From NCBI RefSeq assembly GCF_030546935.1, contig NZ_JAUOPH010000007.1, forward strand, positions 1-64,000: DNA of 64,000 bases. The letters run 5' to 3'. Source of the DNA: Marinobacter sp. 2_MG-2023. GTDB taxonomy: Bacteria; Pseudomonadota; Gammaproteobacteria; Pseudomonadales; Oleiphilaceae. Within the stretch, counting starts at the first letter, position 1, and every line of letters starts with the position of its first letter. The notes under the pieces were generated by a model that saw nothing but the letters and a program-made list of their open reading frames with translations, was not told the DNA's origin and made no database searches. Positions 9,515 to 20,155 of this stretch are shown piece after piece. Both the position numbers and the translations under genes were made by a program.

Positions 9515-10837
9515 ATGGCCAAGAACGCATCATTGCCTGCGGGCGCGGGAAAAGGACTTGCAGAGCTTAAGTCACGGCTCTGGTTTGTTTTCCTGGCATT
9601 GCTGGTGTACCGGATCGGTGCCCACATTCCGGTGCCAGGTATAAATCCCGACCGGCTGGCAGCACTGTTTGAGCAGAATCAGGGAACGATCCTGAGTATG
9701 TTCAACATGTTTTCAGGTGGTGCGCTCGAGCGCATGAGTATCTTCGCTCTCGGTATCATGCCGTATATCTCGGCCTCGATTATCATGCAGCTCATGACTG
9801 CGGTAAGTCCGCAGCTTGAGCAGCTGAAAAAAGAGGGTGAGGCGGGCCGTCGAAAGATTAGCCAGTATACGCGGTATGGTACGGTTATCCTGGCCCTGGT
9901 GCAGGGCTTCGGGATTTCCGTTGGATTGGCATCGCAGGGTGTGACCTTTAACGACAGTTTCAGCTTTCACTTTGTGGCGGTTGTGTCTTTTGTTAGCGGT
10001 GCAGTCTTCATGATGTGGCTGGGTGAGCAGATTACTGAGCGGGGTGTCGGGAACGGCATTTCACTCTTGATCTTCGCTGGAATTGTTGCCGGACTTCCCG
10101 GTGCAATAGGTCAGACTCTTGAGCAGGCCCGAAACGGCGAAATGAGCTTGCTGGTTGTTCTGGGTATCGGCATTCTTGCGGTCGCAGTGGTTGGCTTTGT
10201 GGTTTTCATGGAGCGTGGGCAGCGTCGTCTGACCATCAACTACGCCAAACGGCAGCAGGGGCGCCAGGTATTTGCGCAGCAATCCAGTCATTTGCCGCTG
10301 AAAGTAAATATGGCCGGCGTTATTCCGCCCATCTTTGCTTCATCCATTCTGCTTTTCCCGGCGTCGCTGGGGCAGTGGTTTGGTCAGGGCGAAGGCATGG
10401 AGTGGCTCAGCGACGTTTCGCAGGCTTTGGCGCCAAGCCAGCCGTTGTACATCATTCTGTTTGCGGCAGCAGTTGTGTTCTTTTGCTTCTTCTATACAGC
10501 GTTGATGTATAACCCGAAAGAAGTTGCGGATAATCTCAAGCGCTCTGGCGCGTTTATTCCGGGCATACGTCCGGGCGATCAGACTGCCAAGTATATTGAT
10601 GGTGTGCTGACACGTCTGACATTGTTCGGTGCAATGTACATTGCAGCAGTCTCCCTGTTCCCTCAGTTTTTGATGGTTGCCGGGAATGTGCCCTTCTATT
10701 TGGGAGGCACCTCACTGCTGATTGTTGTAGTCGTCGTGATGGATTTCATGGCCCAGGTACAATCGCACCTGATGTCGCATCAGTATGAATCGCTGATGAA
10801 GAAGTCCAATCTCAAGGGCTATGGTCGGAACAGCTAA
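9515..10837 (+). CDS. secY: Protein translocase subunit SecY
   Basis: SecY is the channel of the Sec translocon in the inner membrane. The 440-residue product has ten hydrophobic segments. Conserved features include [14 protein letters not shown] in the first segment region, [20 protein letters not shown] (plug and TM2), [14 protein letters not shown] [19 protein letters not shown], and [20 protein letters not shown]. It ends the spc set between rplO and rpmJ, as expected. Confidence 0.98.
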   Translation: MAKNASLPAGAGKGLAELKSRLWFVFLALLVYRIGAHIPVPGINPDRLAALFEQNQGTILSMFNMFSGGALERMSIFALGIMPYISASIIMQLMTAVSPQLEQLKKEGEAGRRKISQYTRYGTVILALVQGFGISVGLASQGVTFNDSFSFHFVAVVSFVSGAVFMMWLGEQITERGVGNGISLLIFAGIVAGLPGAIGQTLEQARNGEMSLLVVLGIGILAVAVVGFVVFMERGQRRLTINYAKRQQGRQVFAQQSSHLPLKVNMAGVIPPIFASSILLFPASLGQWFGQGEGMEWLSDVSQALAPSQPLYIILFAAAVVFFCFFYTALMYNPKEVADNLKRSGAFIPGIRPGDQTAKYIDGVLTRLTLFGAMYIAAVSLFPQFLMVAGNVPFYLGGTSLLIVVVVVMDFMAQVQSHLMSHQYESLMKKSNLKGYGRNS

Positions 10838-10867
10838 CCCTGTTCCCCTTGAAAACTGGAGTCGACA

Positions 10868-10981
10868 ATGAAAGTACGCGCTTCGGTAAAGAAAATTTGC
10901 CGTAACTGCAAAGTAATTCGTCGCAATGGCTCAGTACGAGTCATTTGCCCGGAACCTCGCCATAAACAGCGCCAGGGTTAA
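10868..10981 (+). CDS. rpmJ: 50S ribosomal protein L36
   Basis: This short gene encodes 37 residues: it starts [20 protein letters not shown] and ends EPRHKQRQG. The zinc-ligand pattern is intact: C11, C14, C27 and H32, which makes it the zinc-binding form. GGAGTCGACA precedes the ATG. It lies 30 bases after secY. Confidence 0.96.
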   Translation: MKVRASVKKICRNCKVIRRNGSVRVICPEPRHKQRQG

Positions 10982-11030
10982 TTCCTTCGGGAAATAGCCA
11001 GGCCTGTAAAAGGTGTCGTGATGATAGCGC

Positions 11031-11060
11031 TTGACTCGATCACGGGTCAGGCGTTATTAT
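11031..11060 (+). promoter_or_regulatory. Candidate promoter of the alpha operon
   Basis: TTGACT at 11031-11036 and TATTAT at 11055-11060, 18 bases apart, form a plausible sigma-70 promoter. It lies in the 142-base gap before rpsM. It would drive rpsM-rpsK-rpsD-rpoA-rplQ independently of the spc operon. Confidence 0.6.
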
Positions 11061-11123
11061 TTCGCGCCCCTTTTTTGTGGCGGACAATTCACACAGCAAA
11101 GCTTTGAACGCGGAGTAATTTGG

Positions 11124-11480
11124 ATGGCACGTATAGCCGGTGTCAATATACCCGATCACAAACATGCTGTTGTCTCTCTCACCTATATTTTCGGTGTTGG
11201 CAAGACAACAGCCCAGAAGCTTTGCGATGCAACCGGTGTTAAGCCGGACGTCAAGGTCAAAGACCTGTCCGACGAGCAGCTTGAGACACTTCGTACTGAA
11301 GTGGGTAAAGCTATCGTTGAAGGCGATCTGCGTCGTGAAGTACAGATGAACATCAAGCGTTTGAAGGATCTCGGATGTCACCGTGGTCTGCGCCACCGTC
11401 ATGGACTTCCAGTCCGTGGACAGCGCACCAAGACCAACGCACGCACCCGTAAAGGTCCACGCAAACCTATTCGTAAGTAA
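11124..11480 (+). CDS. rpsM: 30S ribosomal protein S13
   Basis: The true start is the ATG at 11124 ([20 protein letters not shown]), giving 118 residues with GGAG upstream at 11112-11115. An upstream in-frame start would add 31 unrelated residues over the promoter. The tail [20 protein letters not shown] is the S13 signature contacting the P-site tRNA. Confidence 0.97.
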   Translation: MARIAGVNIPDHKHAVVSLTYIFGVGKTTAQKLCDATGVKPDVKVKDLSDEQLETLRTEVGKAIVEGDLRREVQMNIKRLKDLGCHRGLRHRHGLPVRGQRTKTNARTRKGPRKPIRK

Positions 11481-11493
11481 CAGGTAGGCAAAC

Positions 11494-11883
11494 ATGGCAA
11501 AGCCAGGTACACGTACCCGTAAAAAGGTGAAAAAGACAGTTGTTGATGGCGTCGCGCATATTCACGCGTCCTTCAACAACACTATCGTGACCATTTCAGA
11601 CCGTCAGGGCAACGTCCTGTCCTGGGCCACTTCCGGTGGTTCCGGTTTCCGTGGGTCACGTAAAAGTACACCTTTTGCTGCGCAGGTAGCAGCTGAAAGA
11701 GCCGGTAACGCGGCTGCTGAATACGGCCTTAAAAACCTGGACGTAGAGGTTAAAGGACCCGGGCCCGGACGTGAGTCTGCAGTTCGCGCGTTGAACTCGT
11801 GCGGCTACAAGATCACAAACATCACAGATGTGACGCCGATTCCTCATAACGGCTGTCGTCCGCCCAAAAAGCGCCGCGTCTAA
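11494..11883 (+). CDS. rpsK: 30S ribosomal protein S11
   Basis: This 129-residue protein includes [20 protein letters not shown] and ends with the S11 hallmark [19 protein letters not shown]11 forms part of the 30S platform near the mRNA exit. It starts 13 bases after rpsM with an AGGTAG-type site. Confidence 0.98.
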   Translation: MAKPGTRTRKKVKKTVVDGVAHIHASFNNTIVTISDRQGNVLSWATSGGSGFRGSRKSTPFAAQVAAERAGNAAAEYGLKNLDVEVKGPGPGRESAVRALNSCGYKITNITDVTPIPHNGCRPPKKRRV

Positions 11884-11901
11884 CACAGGAGACAGTGAAA
11901 T

Positions 11902-12522
11902 ATGGCTCGTTATATAGGCCCGAAGTGCAAGCTGTCTCGTCGTGAAGGGACAGATCTTTTTCTGAAGAGCGGTGTTCGCGCGCTGGATTCAAAGTGCAAC
12001 ATCGAGACCCCGCCGGGTATGCACGGCGCGCGTCGCAGTCGTCTGTCCGAATATGGCGTACAGCTTCGTGAAAAACAGAAAGTTCGTCGTATTTATGGCG
12101 TTCTTGAAAAGCAATTTCGCAACTATTACAAAGAGGCTGCCCGTCTGAAGGGTGCAACTGGTGAAAACCTGCTGCAACTTCTCGAAACGCGCCTCGATAA
12201 CGTTGTATACCGCATGGGTTTTGGTTCTACCCGTGCAGAGTCCCGTCAGCTCGTGTCCCACAAAGCGATCCTGGTGAATGACAAAGTAGTGAATATCCCT
12301 TCCTACAAAGTCAAATCAGGTGATGTTGTGAGTGTACGTGAGAAGGCTAAGAACCAGTTGCGCGTTAAAGGTGCGCTGGATTTGTCTTCAAGCCGCGCAC
12401 CAGTGGGCTGGGTAGAGGTCGACGCCACTAAGATGTCTGGCGTTTACAAGTCAGTGCCTGAGCGTACTGAACTGCCGGCCGACATCAACGAGAACCTCAT
12501 CGTCGAGCTTTACTCCAAGTAA
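11902..12522 (+). CDS. rpsD: 30S ribosomal protein S4
   Basis: The 206-residue product starts [19 protein letters not shown] and carries the S4 RNA-binding domain near residues 95-155 ([20 protein letters not shown]). S4 is a primary 16S binder and the repressor of the alpha operon in E. coli. CAGGAG lies 8-13 bases before the start. Confidence 0.98.
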   Translation: MARYIGPKCKLSRREGTDLFLKSGVRALDSKCNIETPPGMHGARRSRLSEYGVQLREKQKVRRIYGVLEKQFRNYYKEAARLKGATGENLLQLLETRLDNVVYRMGFGSTRAESRQLVSHKAILVNDKVVNIPSYKVKSGDVVSVREKAKNQLRVKGALDLSSSRAPVGWVEVDATKMSGVYKSVPERTELPADINENLIVELYSK

Positions 12523-12557
12523 AGCCCAGTTAGCAACGATAGTAGATAGGGGCGTCT

Positions 12558-13562
12558 ATGCAGCGTTCAGTACAAGAGTTATTGACACCTCGTACCATTG
12601 ACGTGAAAGAATCTGGTGCCACGCGCGCCAAGGTAACGCTGGAGCCTCTCGAAAGAGGTTTTGGCCACACTTTGGGTAGCGCGTTGCGTCGAATTCTCTT
12701 GTCTTCGATGCCGGGCTGCGCCGTTACTGAAGCGCAGATTGACGGTGTTTTGCACGAGTACAGCGCAATCGAGGGTGTCCAGGAAGACGTCATTGAGATT
12801 CTTTTGAACCTCAAGGGCGTTGCGGTAAAGATGAACGGTCGGGACGACACTGAGCTTACGCTCAGCAAGAAAGGCCCGGGCGTCGTTACAGCCGGTGATA
12901 TCAAGCTGGACCACGATGTTGAGATTTCCAACCCTGACCATGTGATTTGTCACTTGAGTGAAAAGGGCGAAGTTAACATGCGTTTGCGTGTGGCACGTGG
13001 CCGCGGCTATGAGCCGGCGGATCAGCGTGGTCTCGACGAGGATGAAACCCGTGCAATCGGACGTCTGCAGTTGGACGCAACCTTTAGCCCGGTTCGTCGT
13101 GTTGCTTACTCTGTGGAAAGTGCACGGGTAGAGCAGCGTACCGATCTGGACAAGCTGGTTATTGATCTGGAGACTAATGGCACTATCGATCCCGAAGAAG
13201 CAATTCGCCGGGCGGCCACGATTCTTCAGCAGCAGCTGGCAGTGTTTGTTGATTTCGATCATGAAAAAGAACCAGAGCGTGTTGAAGAAGAGGAAGAAAT
13301 TGATCCGATTCTGCTGCGTCCGGTAGATGATCTGGAATTAACAGTGCGTTCAGCTAACTGCTTGAAAGCTGAAAATATTTACTACATCGGCGATCTTATC
13401 CAGCGCACAGAAGTTGAGCTGTTGAAGACGCCTAACCTTGGTAAGAAGTCGCTCACCGAGATCAAGGACGTTTTGGCGTCCCGTGGTTTGTCTCTGGGTA
13501 TGCGTCTTGATAACTGGCCTCCGGCTAGCCTTCGTGGCGACGACCGGGTTCTGGGCGGTTGA
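12558..13562 (+). CDS. rpoA: RNA polymerase alpha subunit
   Basis: The 334-residue protein has the two-domain alpha architecture. The N-terminal assembly domain (residues 1 to about 230) includes [20 protein letters not shown]. An acidic linker rich in Glu follows, then the C-terminal domain near 250-320 with the helix-hairpin-helix [22 protein letters not shown], which binds UP elements and activators. It sits between rpsD and rplQ. Confidence 0.98.
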   Translation: MQRSVQELLTPRTIDVKESGATRAKVTLEPLERGFGHTLGSALRRILLSSMPGCAVTEAQIDGVLHEYSAIEGVQEDVIEILLNLKGVAVKMNGRDDTELTLSKKGPGVVTAGDIKLDHDVEISNPDHVICHLSEKGEVNMRLRVARGRGYEPADQRGLDEDETRAIGRLQLDATFSPVRRVAYSVESARVEQRTDLDKLVIDLETNGTIDPEEAIRRAATILQQQLAVFVDFDHEKEPERVEEEEEIDPILLRPVDDLELTVRSANCLKAENIYYIGDLIQRTEVELLKTPNLGKKSLTEIKDVLASRGLSLGMRLDNWPPASLRGDDRVLGG

Positions 13563-13595
13563 TTGCCGATTAGTTTAAGGTAAGGAATCAGAGCA

Positions 13596-13994
13596 ATGCG
13601 TCATCGTAAGAGTGGTCGTAAGTTCAGCAGGACCAGTGCGCATCGCAAGGCCATGTTTCGTAACATGACTGCGTCACTGGTTGGTCATGAGCTGATTAAA
13701 ACAACGCTGCCGAAAGCCAAAGAGCTTCGTCGGGTAGCCGAGCCTTTGATCACGCTCGCCAAGAAAGATTCGGTTGCGAATCGTCGTCTGGCGTTTTCTC
13801 GCCTGCGCGACGACGCAGCGGTAGCCAAGCTGTTTAATGAGCTTGGTCCCCGTTACAACGAGCGCCCGGGTGGTTACCTTCGTATTCTGAAGTGTGGCTT
13901 CCGTGCTGGCGACAATGCCCCTATGGCATTTGTTGAGCTGGTAGGTCGTCCGTTGGACATCGAAGCAGAAGAAGTGGACGAAGGCGACGAGTAA
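13596..13994 (+). CDS. rplQ: 50S ribosomal protein L17
   Basis: This 132-residue protein begins [20 protein letters not shown] and has the conserved [20 protein letters not shown] segment. It ends with a short acidic tail ([10 protein letters not shown]). L17 sits at the tunnel exit. It closes the alpha operon and is followed by a terminator. Confidence 0.98.
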   Translation: MRHRKSGRKFSRTSAHRKAMFRNMTASLVGHELIKTTLPKAKELRRVAEPLITLAKKDSVANRRLAFSRLRDDAAVAKLFNELGPRYNERPGGYLRILKCGFRAGDNAPMAFVELVGRPLDIEAEEVDEGDE

Positions 13995-14014
13995 TTTCGT
14001 TCTTTGGTCTGCAG

Positions 14015-14050
14015 AAAAAACCGGGTCCCGTAAGGTTCCCGGTTTTTTTT
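14015..14050 (+). terminator. Rho-independent terminator of the alpha operon
   Basis: AACCGGG and CCCGGTT pair around a TCCCGTAAGGTT loop region and run into a tract of T residues after rplQ. This ends the ribosomal protein superoperon. Confidence 0.92.
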
Positions 14051-14106
14051 GTGTCCTGGATTTGAGTTGGTTCTCTGTAGCCTGCCTGAGTGTGGGTTTG
14101 GCCAGA

Positions 14107-14181
14107 GGTGGGGACGCTTTCAAAACTGAAAAACAACTCGCTTTGCTCAGACATTTTTTCAGTTTTGAAAGCGTCCCCACC
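14107..14181. repeat. 27-bp perfect inverted repeat (REP/MITE-like palindrome)
   Basis: GGTGGGGACGCTTTCAAAAC plus TGAAAAA (14107-14133) is repeated exactly in inverse orientation at 14155-14181, with a 21-base spacer. It sits in the 218-base gap between the convergent rplQ and uvrA. The GGGGACGCTTTCAAAA arm resembles palindromes that accompany REP-associated Y1 transposases in some gammaproteobacteria, but no transposase is present and that link comes from memory only. It could also serve as a strong bidirectional hairpin at the two 3' ends. Confidence 0.8.
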
Positions 14182-14212
14182 CCCGGCCTTTGTGCTCCGG
14201 AATATATCCGAT

Positions 14213-17047
14213 CTATCTATTCAGCAGTGGCTTCAAATAACGGCCTGTATGGGACGCTGGACTCTCTGCAACTTCTTCCGGAGTGCCTTCCGCAATGATC
14301 TGACCACCCCCAGAACCACCTTCGGGGCCCAGGTCGATTACCCAGTCCGCCGTTTTGATTACGTCCAGGTTGTGTTCGATGACCACAATGGTGTTGCCGT
14401 GGTCTCGCAAGCGCTGCAAAACGTTCAACAGTTGCTGAATGTCGTAGAAATGAAGCCCTGTGGTGGGTTCGTCGAGTATGTACAGGGTTTTACCGGTATC
14501 CCGTTTGGAGAGTTCTTTAGCCAGCTTTACCCGTTGAGCCTCACCACCGGACAGCGTTACTGCGCTTTGCCCAAGGCGAATGTAGGATAGCCCTACATCA
14601 ATCAGGGTTTGCAGTTTTCTGGCCAGGAATGGGACTGCGTCAAAAAATTCCCGTCCTTCTTCAACGGTCATACTCAGGACTTCGTTGATATTCTTGCCCT
14701 TGTATCGGACCTCCAGTGTTTCTCGGTTATAGCGCTTGGCTTTGCATACATCACAGGGGACATAGACGTCGGGAAGAAAATGCATTTCAACCTTGATCAT
14801 GCCGTCGCCCTGGCAAGCCTCACAACGCCCCCCTTTTACGTTGAAAGAGAAACGCCCTGGTTTGTATCCCCTTGACCGTGCCTCCTGGGTTCCTGCAAAT
14901 AGCTCCCGAATCGGGGTGAACAGCCCGGTATAGGTGGCCGGGTTCGAGCGGGGTGTTCTCCCGATCGGGCTCTGGTCTATATCGATCACTTTGTCCAGAT
15001 GATCAAGCCCTTTCAGCGAGCCATAGGGTGCGTGGCTCAGGCTGGTGGCTTTGTTTAGCTTGGCGGCTGCGACAGGATACAGAGTGCTGTTAATGAGAGT
15101 GGACTTGCCTGAGCCTGATACTCCCGTTACACAGGTCATGATGCCCAGGGGCAATGTGAGTGTCACATTCTGCAGGTTGTTGCCGGTTGCTCCGGTCAGC
15201 GTCAGAGTTTGTCCGTTTCCCTTGTTTCTTACTTCGGGAATGGCGATTTCTTTTGTCCCGCTCAAATACTGGCCGGTCAATGAATCCGGATTCTCCAGGA
15301 TTTGGGCAGGGGTTCCCTGAGCTATGATTTGGCCGCCATGAACGCCAGCGCCAGGGCCGATATCAATTACGTGATCTGCCGCGAGGATGGCGTCCTCGTC
15401 GTGTTCGACCACGATGACAGTATTACCCAGGTCACGAAGGTGGGTTAGGGTGCTCAATAACCTGTCATTATCTCGTTGATGAAGCCCAATGGAGGGTTCA
15501 TCAAGAATGTACATAACTCCTACCAGGCCTGCCCCAATTTGGCTGGCGAGCCTGATTCTCTGTGCCTCACCGCCAGACAGTGTGTCGGCACTGCGCTCGA
15601 GAGTCAGGTATTCGAGGCCGACATTTACCAGGAACTGGAGCCTCTGGCGCACTTCCTTTGTGATCTTTTCGGCGATCTCGCCTCTGCGCCCAGGCAGTGT
15701 GAGTGTCTCAAAGTAGGCATAAGCTTCACCGATCGGAAGATGGGTAAGGTCCGGCAGGTCGTGATTGTCGATGAAAACGTGCCGTGCGCTGCGGCGAAGG
15801 CGGGTGCCGTTGCATCCCTTGCAGGCCTGGGTGCTGAGATTGCGCGAAAGTTCTTCTCGCACGCTTTGCGAGTCCGTTTCCCGATAGCGGCGTTCGAGGT
15901 TTGGAATGATCCCTTCAAAAGAATGGGATTTTTCCATGATGTGACCACGGGAGTTCACGTAGCGAAATGGAATCTCTTCTGATCCCGATCCGAAAAGGAG
16001 AGTGGTCTGAAATTCTTCCGGGAGCTCCTCCCAGGGCGTCTCCAGATCGATGCCATAGTGTTCGGCGACACTGCTCAGTATCTGGAAATAGTATACTGCC
16101 CGGCGATCCCAGCCTTTAATGGCACCAGCGGCAAGAGTTGCTTCAGGATGCTGGACGATTTTATCCGCATCAAAAAACTGTTTTACCCCCAGTCCGTCGC
16201 AAGTAGGACATGCCCCTGCCGGGTTGTTAAATGAAAACAACTTTGGCTCGAGTTCGCTTAAAGCATAGCCGCACTGAGTGCAGGCGTATTTTGCGGAAAA
16301 AGTGCGTTCTTCTATGTCGCTGCTGCTATCGCCGTCCATCGGAGCCACAAGGGCGATGCCGTCAGCGAGACCCAGAGCGGTTTCAAAACTCTCGGCAAGA
16401 CGCTGTTCCAAGCCTGGCTTAACTTTGAAGCGGTCAACCACCACGTCAATCTGGTGCTTGCGCTTCTTGTCCAGCGTTGGTACATCGTCGATATCGTAAA
16501 CTGTGCCATCCACTCGAAGTCGAATAAAGCCCTGGCTACGCATGGTCTCCACGACTTGAAGGTGTTCACCTTTACGGTCACGGATAACCGGAGCAAGGAT
16601 CATCAGCTTGCTGTCTTCGGGCATAGCAAGCACCTGATCAACCATCTGGCTGACAGTTTGCGCTACCAGTGGTTGGCCATGATCCGGGCATCGAGGCTCA
16701 CCAGCCCGGGCGAACAACAGGCGCAGGTAATCATAGATTTCGGTGATGGTGCCAACTGTGGAGCGGGGGTTGTGCGATGTGGATTTCTGCTCGATAGATA
16801 TGGCAGGGGAGAGGCCTTCGATGTGGTCGACATCGGGCTTTTCCATCATGGAGAGGAACTGGCGCGCATAGGTGGATAGAGATTCCACATAGCGTCTCTG
16901 ACCTTCGGCATAAAGTGTATCAAAGGCCAGGGATGATTTGCCTGATCCGGATAAGCCGGTAATGACAATCAGCTTGTCCCTTGGGATATCCAGGTCGATG
17001 TTCTTCAGGTTGTGGGTCCGTGCCCCTTTGATCTGGATATGATCCAT
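14213..17047 (-). CDS. uvrA: Excinuclease ABC subunit A
   Basis: UvrA finds helix-distorting DNA damage and loads UvrB in nucleotide excision repair. The start [20 protein letters not shown] at 17047 gives 944 residues, near the usual 940. Longer in-frame starts add non-family sequence. Two ABC ATPase modules are present: Walker A GLSGSGKS near residue 31 and [10 protein letters not shown] in the second half, each with an LSGGEAQR signature. Zinc-finger cysteine pairs occur ([14 protein letters not shown] and [12 protein letters not shown]). No clear LexA box was found in the 177-base gap to the divergent MFS gene. Confidence 0.97.
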   Translation of the reverse strand: MDHIQIKGARTHNLKNIDLDIPRDKLIVITGLSGSGKSSLAFDTLYAEGQRRYVESLSTYARQFLSMMEKPDVDHIEGLSPAISIEQKSTSHNPRSTVGTITEIYDYLRLLFARAGEPRCPDHGQPLVAQTVSQMVDQVLAMPEDSKLMILAPVIRDRKGEHLQVVETMRSQGFIRLRVDGTVYDIDDVPTLDKKRKHQIDVVVDRFKVKPGLEQRLAESFETALGLADGIALVAPMDGDSSSDIEERTFSAKYACTQCGYALSELEPKLFSFNNPAGACPTCDGLGVKQFFDADKIVQHPEATLAAGAIKGWDRRAVYYFQILSSVAEHYGIDLETPWEELPEEFQTTLLFGSGSEEIPFRYVNSRGHIMEKSHSFEGIIPNLERRYRETDSQSVREELSRNLSTQACKGCNGTRLRRSARHVFIDNHDLPDLTHLPIGEAYAYFETLTLPGRRGEIAEKITKEVRQRLQFLVNVGLEYLTLERSADTLSGGEAQRIRLASQIGAGLVGVMYILDEPSIGLHQRDNDRLLSTLTHLRDLGNTVIVVEHDEDAILAADHVIDIGPGAGVHGGQIIAQGTPAQILENPDSLTGQYLSGTKEIAIPEVRNKGNGQTLTLTGATGNNLQNVTLTLPLGIMTCVTGVSGSGKSTLINSTLYPVAAAKLNKATSLSHAPYGSLKGLDHLDKVIDIDQSPIGRTPRSNPATYTGLFTPIRELFAGTQEARSRGYKPGRFSFNVKGGRCEACQGDGMIKVEMHFLPDVYVPCDVCKAKRYNRETLEVRYKGKNINEVLSMTVEEGREFFDAVPFLARKLQTLIDVGLSYIRLGQSAVTLSGGEAQRVKLAKELSKRDTGKTLYILDEPTTGLHFYDIQQLLNVLQRLRDHGNTIVVIEHNLDVIKTADWVIDLGPEGGSGGGQIIAEGTPEEVAESPASHTGRYLKPLLNR

Positions 17048-17224
17048 AACACCTCGCTTGGAGAAAAAACGGAAATTATACCGCGTTACACCCGCCGCGG
17101 CGAAAATGTAGATAAAGTCGTACCTGTCCCCCGGCGGAGAACCTTCTGATACAATGCGCCGCCGGCGACAGATATGTTCTTTCGCCAGGCCACGCATTCA
17201 ACCCCGGGAGAGGAGCCGATTGCC

Positions 17225-18595
17225 ATGAATACGCTGGAAAAACGCTCCGTATTTGCGCTGGCGTCGGTATACGCCATACGCATGCTCGGGTTGTTCATGA
17301 TCATGCCAGTGTTCATGTTGCTGGGTGACAGCCTTGAAGGTGCAACTCCGGCGTTGCTCGGCTTCGCCATTGGCGCCTATGGCCTGAGCCAGGCATTGCT
17401 CCAGATTCCCTTTGGCTTTCTGTCAGATCGTGTTGGCCGCAAACGAATGATCTATATCGGCCTGGTTCTGTTTGCTGCAGGCAGCATACTGGCAGGCTCT
17501 GCGGATTCAATATACGTTGTTATCGCAGGCCGGATTCTTCAGGGGGCGGGCGCTATTGCCAGTGTGCTCATGGCGTTGCTCAGTGACCTTACCCGGGAAG
17601 AAGAGCGAACCAAGGCCATGGCGACGGTAGGTATCTCTATCGGGCTTTCCTTTTCTGTCTCGCTGGTACTGGGACCTCTGGTGGGTTCGGTATGGGGGCT
17701 GTCTGGGATTTTCTATGCCACGGGCGTATTGGCAATGATTGCCCTGTTCATCGTCAGCCGCGTGGTGCCTACTCCGCATCAGCATAAAGTCAGTGCCGAC
17801 ACTCATCCTGCGAAAGCCATGCTCGGAAAGGTTTTGTCTGACAAGCGATTGTTACGACTGGATTTCGGTATTTTCGTGCTGCATCTCGTTCTTACTTCGT
17901 TGTTTCTGGTGTTTCCATCAGTTCTTCAGAACCAGCTCGGATTGGCCAGTGGCTCCCATTGGTGGTTTTACCTGAGTGTGATGGTTACTTCATTTTTTGC
18001 CATGGTGCCCTTCATCATTATTGGCGAGAAAAAGCGCATGATGAAGCCTGTGCTCGGCGGCGCAATCGCCTTACTTGCAATGGCGACGGCGGGACTTTCG
18101 GGTGTATCCGACAGCCTCGCTTTCGCGTGGGTGGTGATGTTTTTCTTTTTCATGGCGTTCAATCTGCTGGAAGCCAGCCTGCCTTCCCTGATCAGTAAAG
18201 AGGCGCCAGCGGCCAGCAAAGGAACGGCTATGGGCGTGTACTCCACCTCCCAGTTTATGGGAGCCTTCCTGGGCGGAGCTTTTGGCGGTTACTTGCTGCA
18301 GCAGGTAGGTATAGACGGTGTTGTCTGGTTTATGGTCGCCGCCCTCGGATTGTGGTTGCTGGTCGCTCTGACTATGCCGGCGCCGGGCCACACATCAGGT
18401 TTCGTGGTACAGTTGCGGGATATGGTCGGCAATCAGTACGATGATGTTGATGGCAGTCTGCGCCGCTTGCCGGGTGTGCAGGATGTGGTCATTATTGAAA
18501 ACGCGTCTACCGCCTACTTAAAGGTGGATCGACAGCACTTTGATGAGGCGTTACTTGCGGACTTCCCGTTTGTCCGACAGGGTAGCAGTTCTTGA
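17225..18595 (+). CDS. YajR-type MFS transporter with C-terminal YAM domain
   Basis: The 456-residue protein has about twelve hydrophobic segments and the MFS loop signature GFLSDRVGRKRMIYIGL between TM2 and TM3. A soluble tail of roughly 60 residues (from about 395) contains LPGVQDVVIIENASTAYLKV, which resembles the ferredoxin-like YAM domain of E. coli YajR. Substrate is unknown; the family is annotated as drug/proton antiporters. The ATG at 17225 follows GGAGAGGAG. The uvrA(-)/MFS/ssb arrangement is common in pseudomonads and relatives. Confidence 0.85.
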   Translation: MNTLEKRSVFALASVYAIRMLGLFMIMPVFMLLGDSLEGATPALLGFAIGAYGLSQALLQIPFGFLSDRVGRKRMIYIGLVLFAAGSILAGSADSIYVVIAGRILQGAGAIASVLMALLSDLTREEERTKAMATVGISIGLSFSVSLVLGPLVGSVWGLSGIFYATGVLAMIALFIVSRVVPTPHQHKVSADTHPAKAMLGKVLSDKRLLRLDFGIFVLHLVLTSLFLVFPSVLQNQLGLASGSHWWFYLSVMVTSFFAMVPFIIIGEKKRMMKPVLGGAIALLAMATAGLSGVSDSLAFAWVVMFFFFMAFNLLEASLPSLISKEAPAASKGTAMGVYSTSQFMGAFLGGAFGGYLLQQVGIDGVVWFMVAALGLWLLVALTMPAPGHTSGFVVQLRDMVGNQYDDVDGSLRRLPGVQDVVIIENASTAYLKVDRQHFDEALLADFPFVRQGSSS

Positions 18596-18652
18596 AATCC
18601 GGAGGCTCGCAAGGAATGCGAGTGTCGCTGAAAACAGAATCAGGAGCAGAAC

Positions 18653-19189
18653 ATGGCAAGAGGTGTTAACAAAGTTATTCTTATCGGAAATCTCGGGCAG
18701 GATCCGGATACCCGTTATACCCCGAACGGCAATGCCGTGGTGAACCTGAATCTTGCTACTGACGAGAGTTACAAAGATCGCCAGACCGGCCAGATGGTTC
18801 CAAAAACCGAATGGCATCGAATTGTCATGTTTGGAAAGATTGCCGAGATCGCAGGCCAGTACCTGCGTAAAGGCTCCAAAGTCTATATTGAGGGCAAGCT
18901 TCAGACGCGTAAATGGCAGAACAAAGAAGGCCAGGATGTTTACACCACAGAGGTGGTTGTCGATATAAATGGTCAGATGCAGATGCTGGATAGCCGCGGC
19001 GGTGAAGGTGGTATGGGCCAAGGCGCTCCTGCCGGGCGTCCACAGCAGCAATCTGCGCCTGCTGCACCCGCCCAGAATAACCCGCAGCCTCAACAGTCAG
19101 GTGGTTACAATCAGAGTCCTGGCCAACCAACTCAGGGTGGCAGTATGCCTGAGCCAGTTGACGATTTTGATGATGATATTCCGTTTTAG
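18653..19189 (+). CDS. ssb: Single-stranded DNA-binding protein
   Basis: This 178-residue protein has an N-terminal OB fold ([20 protein letters not shown], with [18 protein letters not shown]), a Gln/Gly/Pro-rich flexible linker from about residue 115, and the acidic tip DFDDDIPF. The tip recruits partners such as RecO, RecQ and PriA. Ssb protects single strands in replication and repair. It starts 57 bases after the MFS gene with CAGGAGCAGA upstream, and a terminator follows. Confidence 0.98.
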   Translation: MARGVNKVILIGNLGQDPDTRYTPNGNAVVNLNLATDESYKDRQTGQMVPKTEWHRIVMFGKIAEIAGQYLRKGSKVYIEGKLQTRKWQNKEGQDVYTTEVVVDINGQMQMLDSRGGEGGMGQGAPAGRPQQQSAPAAPAQNNPQPQQSGGYNQSPGQPTQGGSMPEPVDDFDDDIPF

Positions 19190-19215
19190 GATATACCTGC
19201 GACATAAAGTCTTTA

Positions 19216-19248
19216 AAAATGGCTGCCTTACTTGGCAGCCATTTTTTT
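19216..19248 (+). terminator. Terminator after ssb
   Basis: ATGGCTGCC and GGCAGCCAT form a nine-pair stem around TTACTT and run into seven T residues. The A-rich left flank means it could also work for the convergent ParA-like gene. Confidence 0.92.
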
Positions 19249-19315
19249 GAGTCGGTGATTCAGCTATTCATTGCCCTGCTCAGGCCGGATTCGGCGCCGG
19301 CCACACGCAGCGGAT

Positions 19316-20062
19316 TCATAGCTTGAGCTCTGTCCGAACCTCAGACCATAATCGCCGATAAGAAGCCGCTGGTTCGGATCGTGGGCTCAGTAATTCCAGG
19401 GGAAGCCCTTCCTCGCCCATTCTTTCTACTGCACTGGAATACGGGATTCTTGTCTTTGATGGTTTATCAAATAGCGATGAGTTTTGTTCTACGAGTTCCC
19501 TATGAAGTTTTTTGCGCCTATCTACCAGCGTGAAGAAGGGGCGAAGCTTTTTGACGCCCAGCTTTTTGTCGCGGACAAAATCATGAAACTGTTTCCAGCT
19601 GTTTAGTGACAGCCAAGTAGGGACCAGGGGCACGTAGACCAGATCGGCGACCTTCAAAACTTGTTCCGTCAACCTGGACTGGCCAGGTGGGCAATCCAAT
19701 ATAACAAGGCTTGTTTCCTCCGCCAGAGGAGCGAGCATGTCTTTTAGAGGCTGGCTGCGTTCGTCTTCTTCAAGCCGGATATCGAGGTGCCTGAAGCTCT
19801 TATGAGCAGGGATGAAATCCAGGTTTGGGTAAACGCCTTCCTCTATGAAATCTGCGATTGGGGTACGACCTTCAAGCAGTTTCGTTATTTTCTTTCCTTC
19901 GCCTGGAGCTCCTCTTGACAGGTAGAAGCTAGCAGAGCCCTGAGAATCCAAGTCCCAGAGCAGGGTTGATAGCCCGCTGAGACTTGCCAGATAAGCAATG
20001 TTTACCGCAGAGGCAGTTTTTCCCACACCTCCTTTTGGACTGTAAAACGCAACGGTCCTCAT
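19316..20062 (-). CDS. Orphan ParA/MinD-family ATPase
   Basis: This 248-residue protein starts MRTVAFYSPKGGVGKTASAV, with the deviant Walker A motif KGGVGKT (residues 10-16), a Walker A' aspartate (LLWDLDSQGSA, about 35-45) and Walker B-like VILDCPPGQS near 120. The family positions DNA, chemoreceptors, flagella or enzymes. No parB, cargo gene or parS repeat is visible next to it, so it is an orphan whose role cannot be read from context. It stands alone between ssb (convergent) and ntrC (same strand, 93 bases apart). Confidence 0.85.
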   Translation of the reverse strand: MRTVAFYSPKGGVGKTASAVNIAYLASLSGLSTLLWDLDSQGSASFYLSRGAPGEGKKITKLLEGRTPIADFIEEGVYPNLDFIPAHKSFRHLDIRLEEDERSQPLKDMLAPLAEETSLVILDCPPGQSRLTEQVLKVADLVYVPLVPTWLSLNSWKQFHDFVRDKKLGVKKLRPFFTLVDRRKKLHRELVEQNSSLFDKPSKTRIPYSSAVERMGEEGLPLELLSPRSEPAASYRRLWSEVRTELKL

Positions 20063-20155
20063 GTTCTTGGCGTCCTTTCTAGTCAGACTTCATGTCTTGT
20101 GCTCAAACCAACTTATACTCTATCAGGGTACCGAAAACATATTTCAATTTGGAGC

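Noticed and set aside
14062..14590. Short plus-strand frames through the palindrome and the end of uvrA
   Set aside because: They run through an inverted repeat and the antisense of uvrA, and have no family sequence.
17048..17224. LexA box for uvrA
   Set aside because: CTGT occurs in the gap, but no CTGT-N8-ACAG dyad was found.
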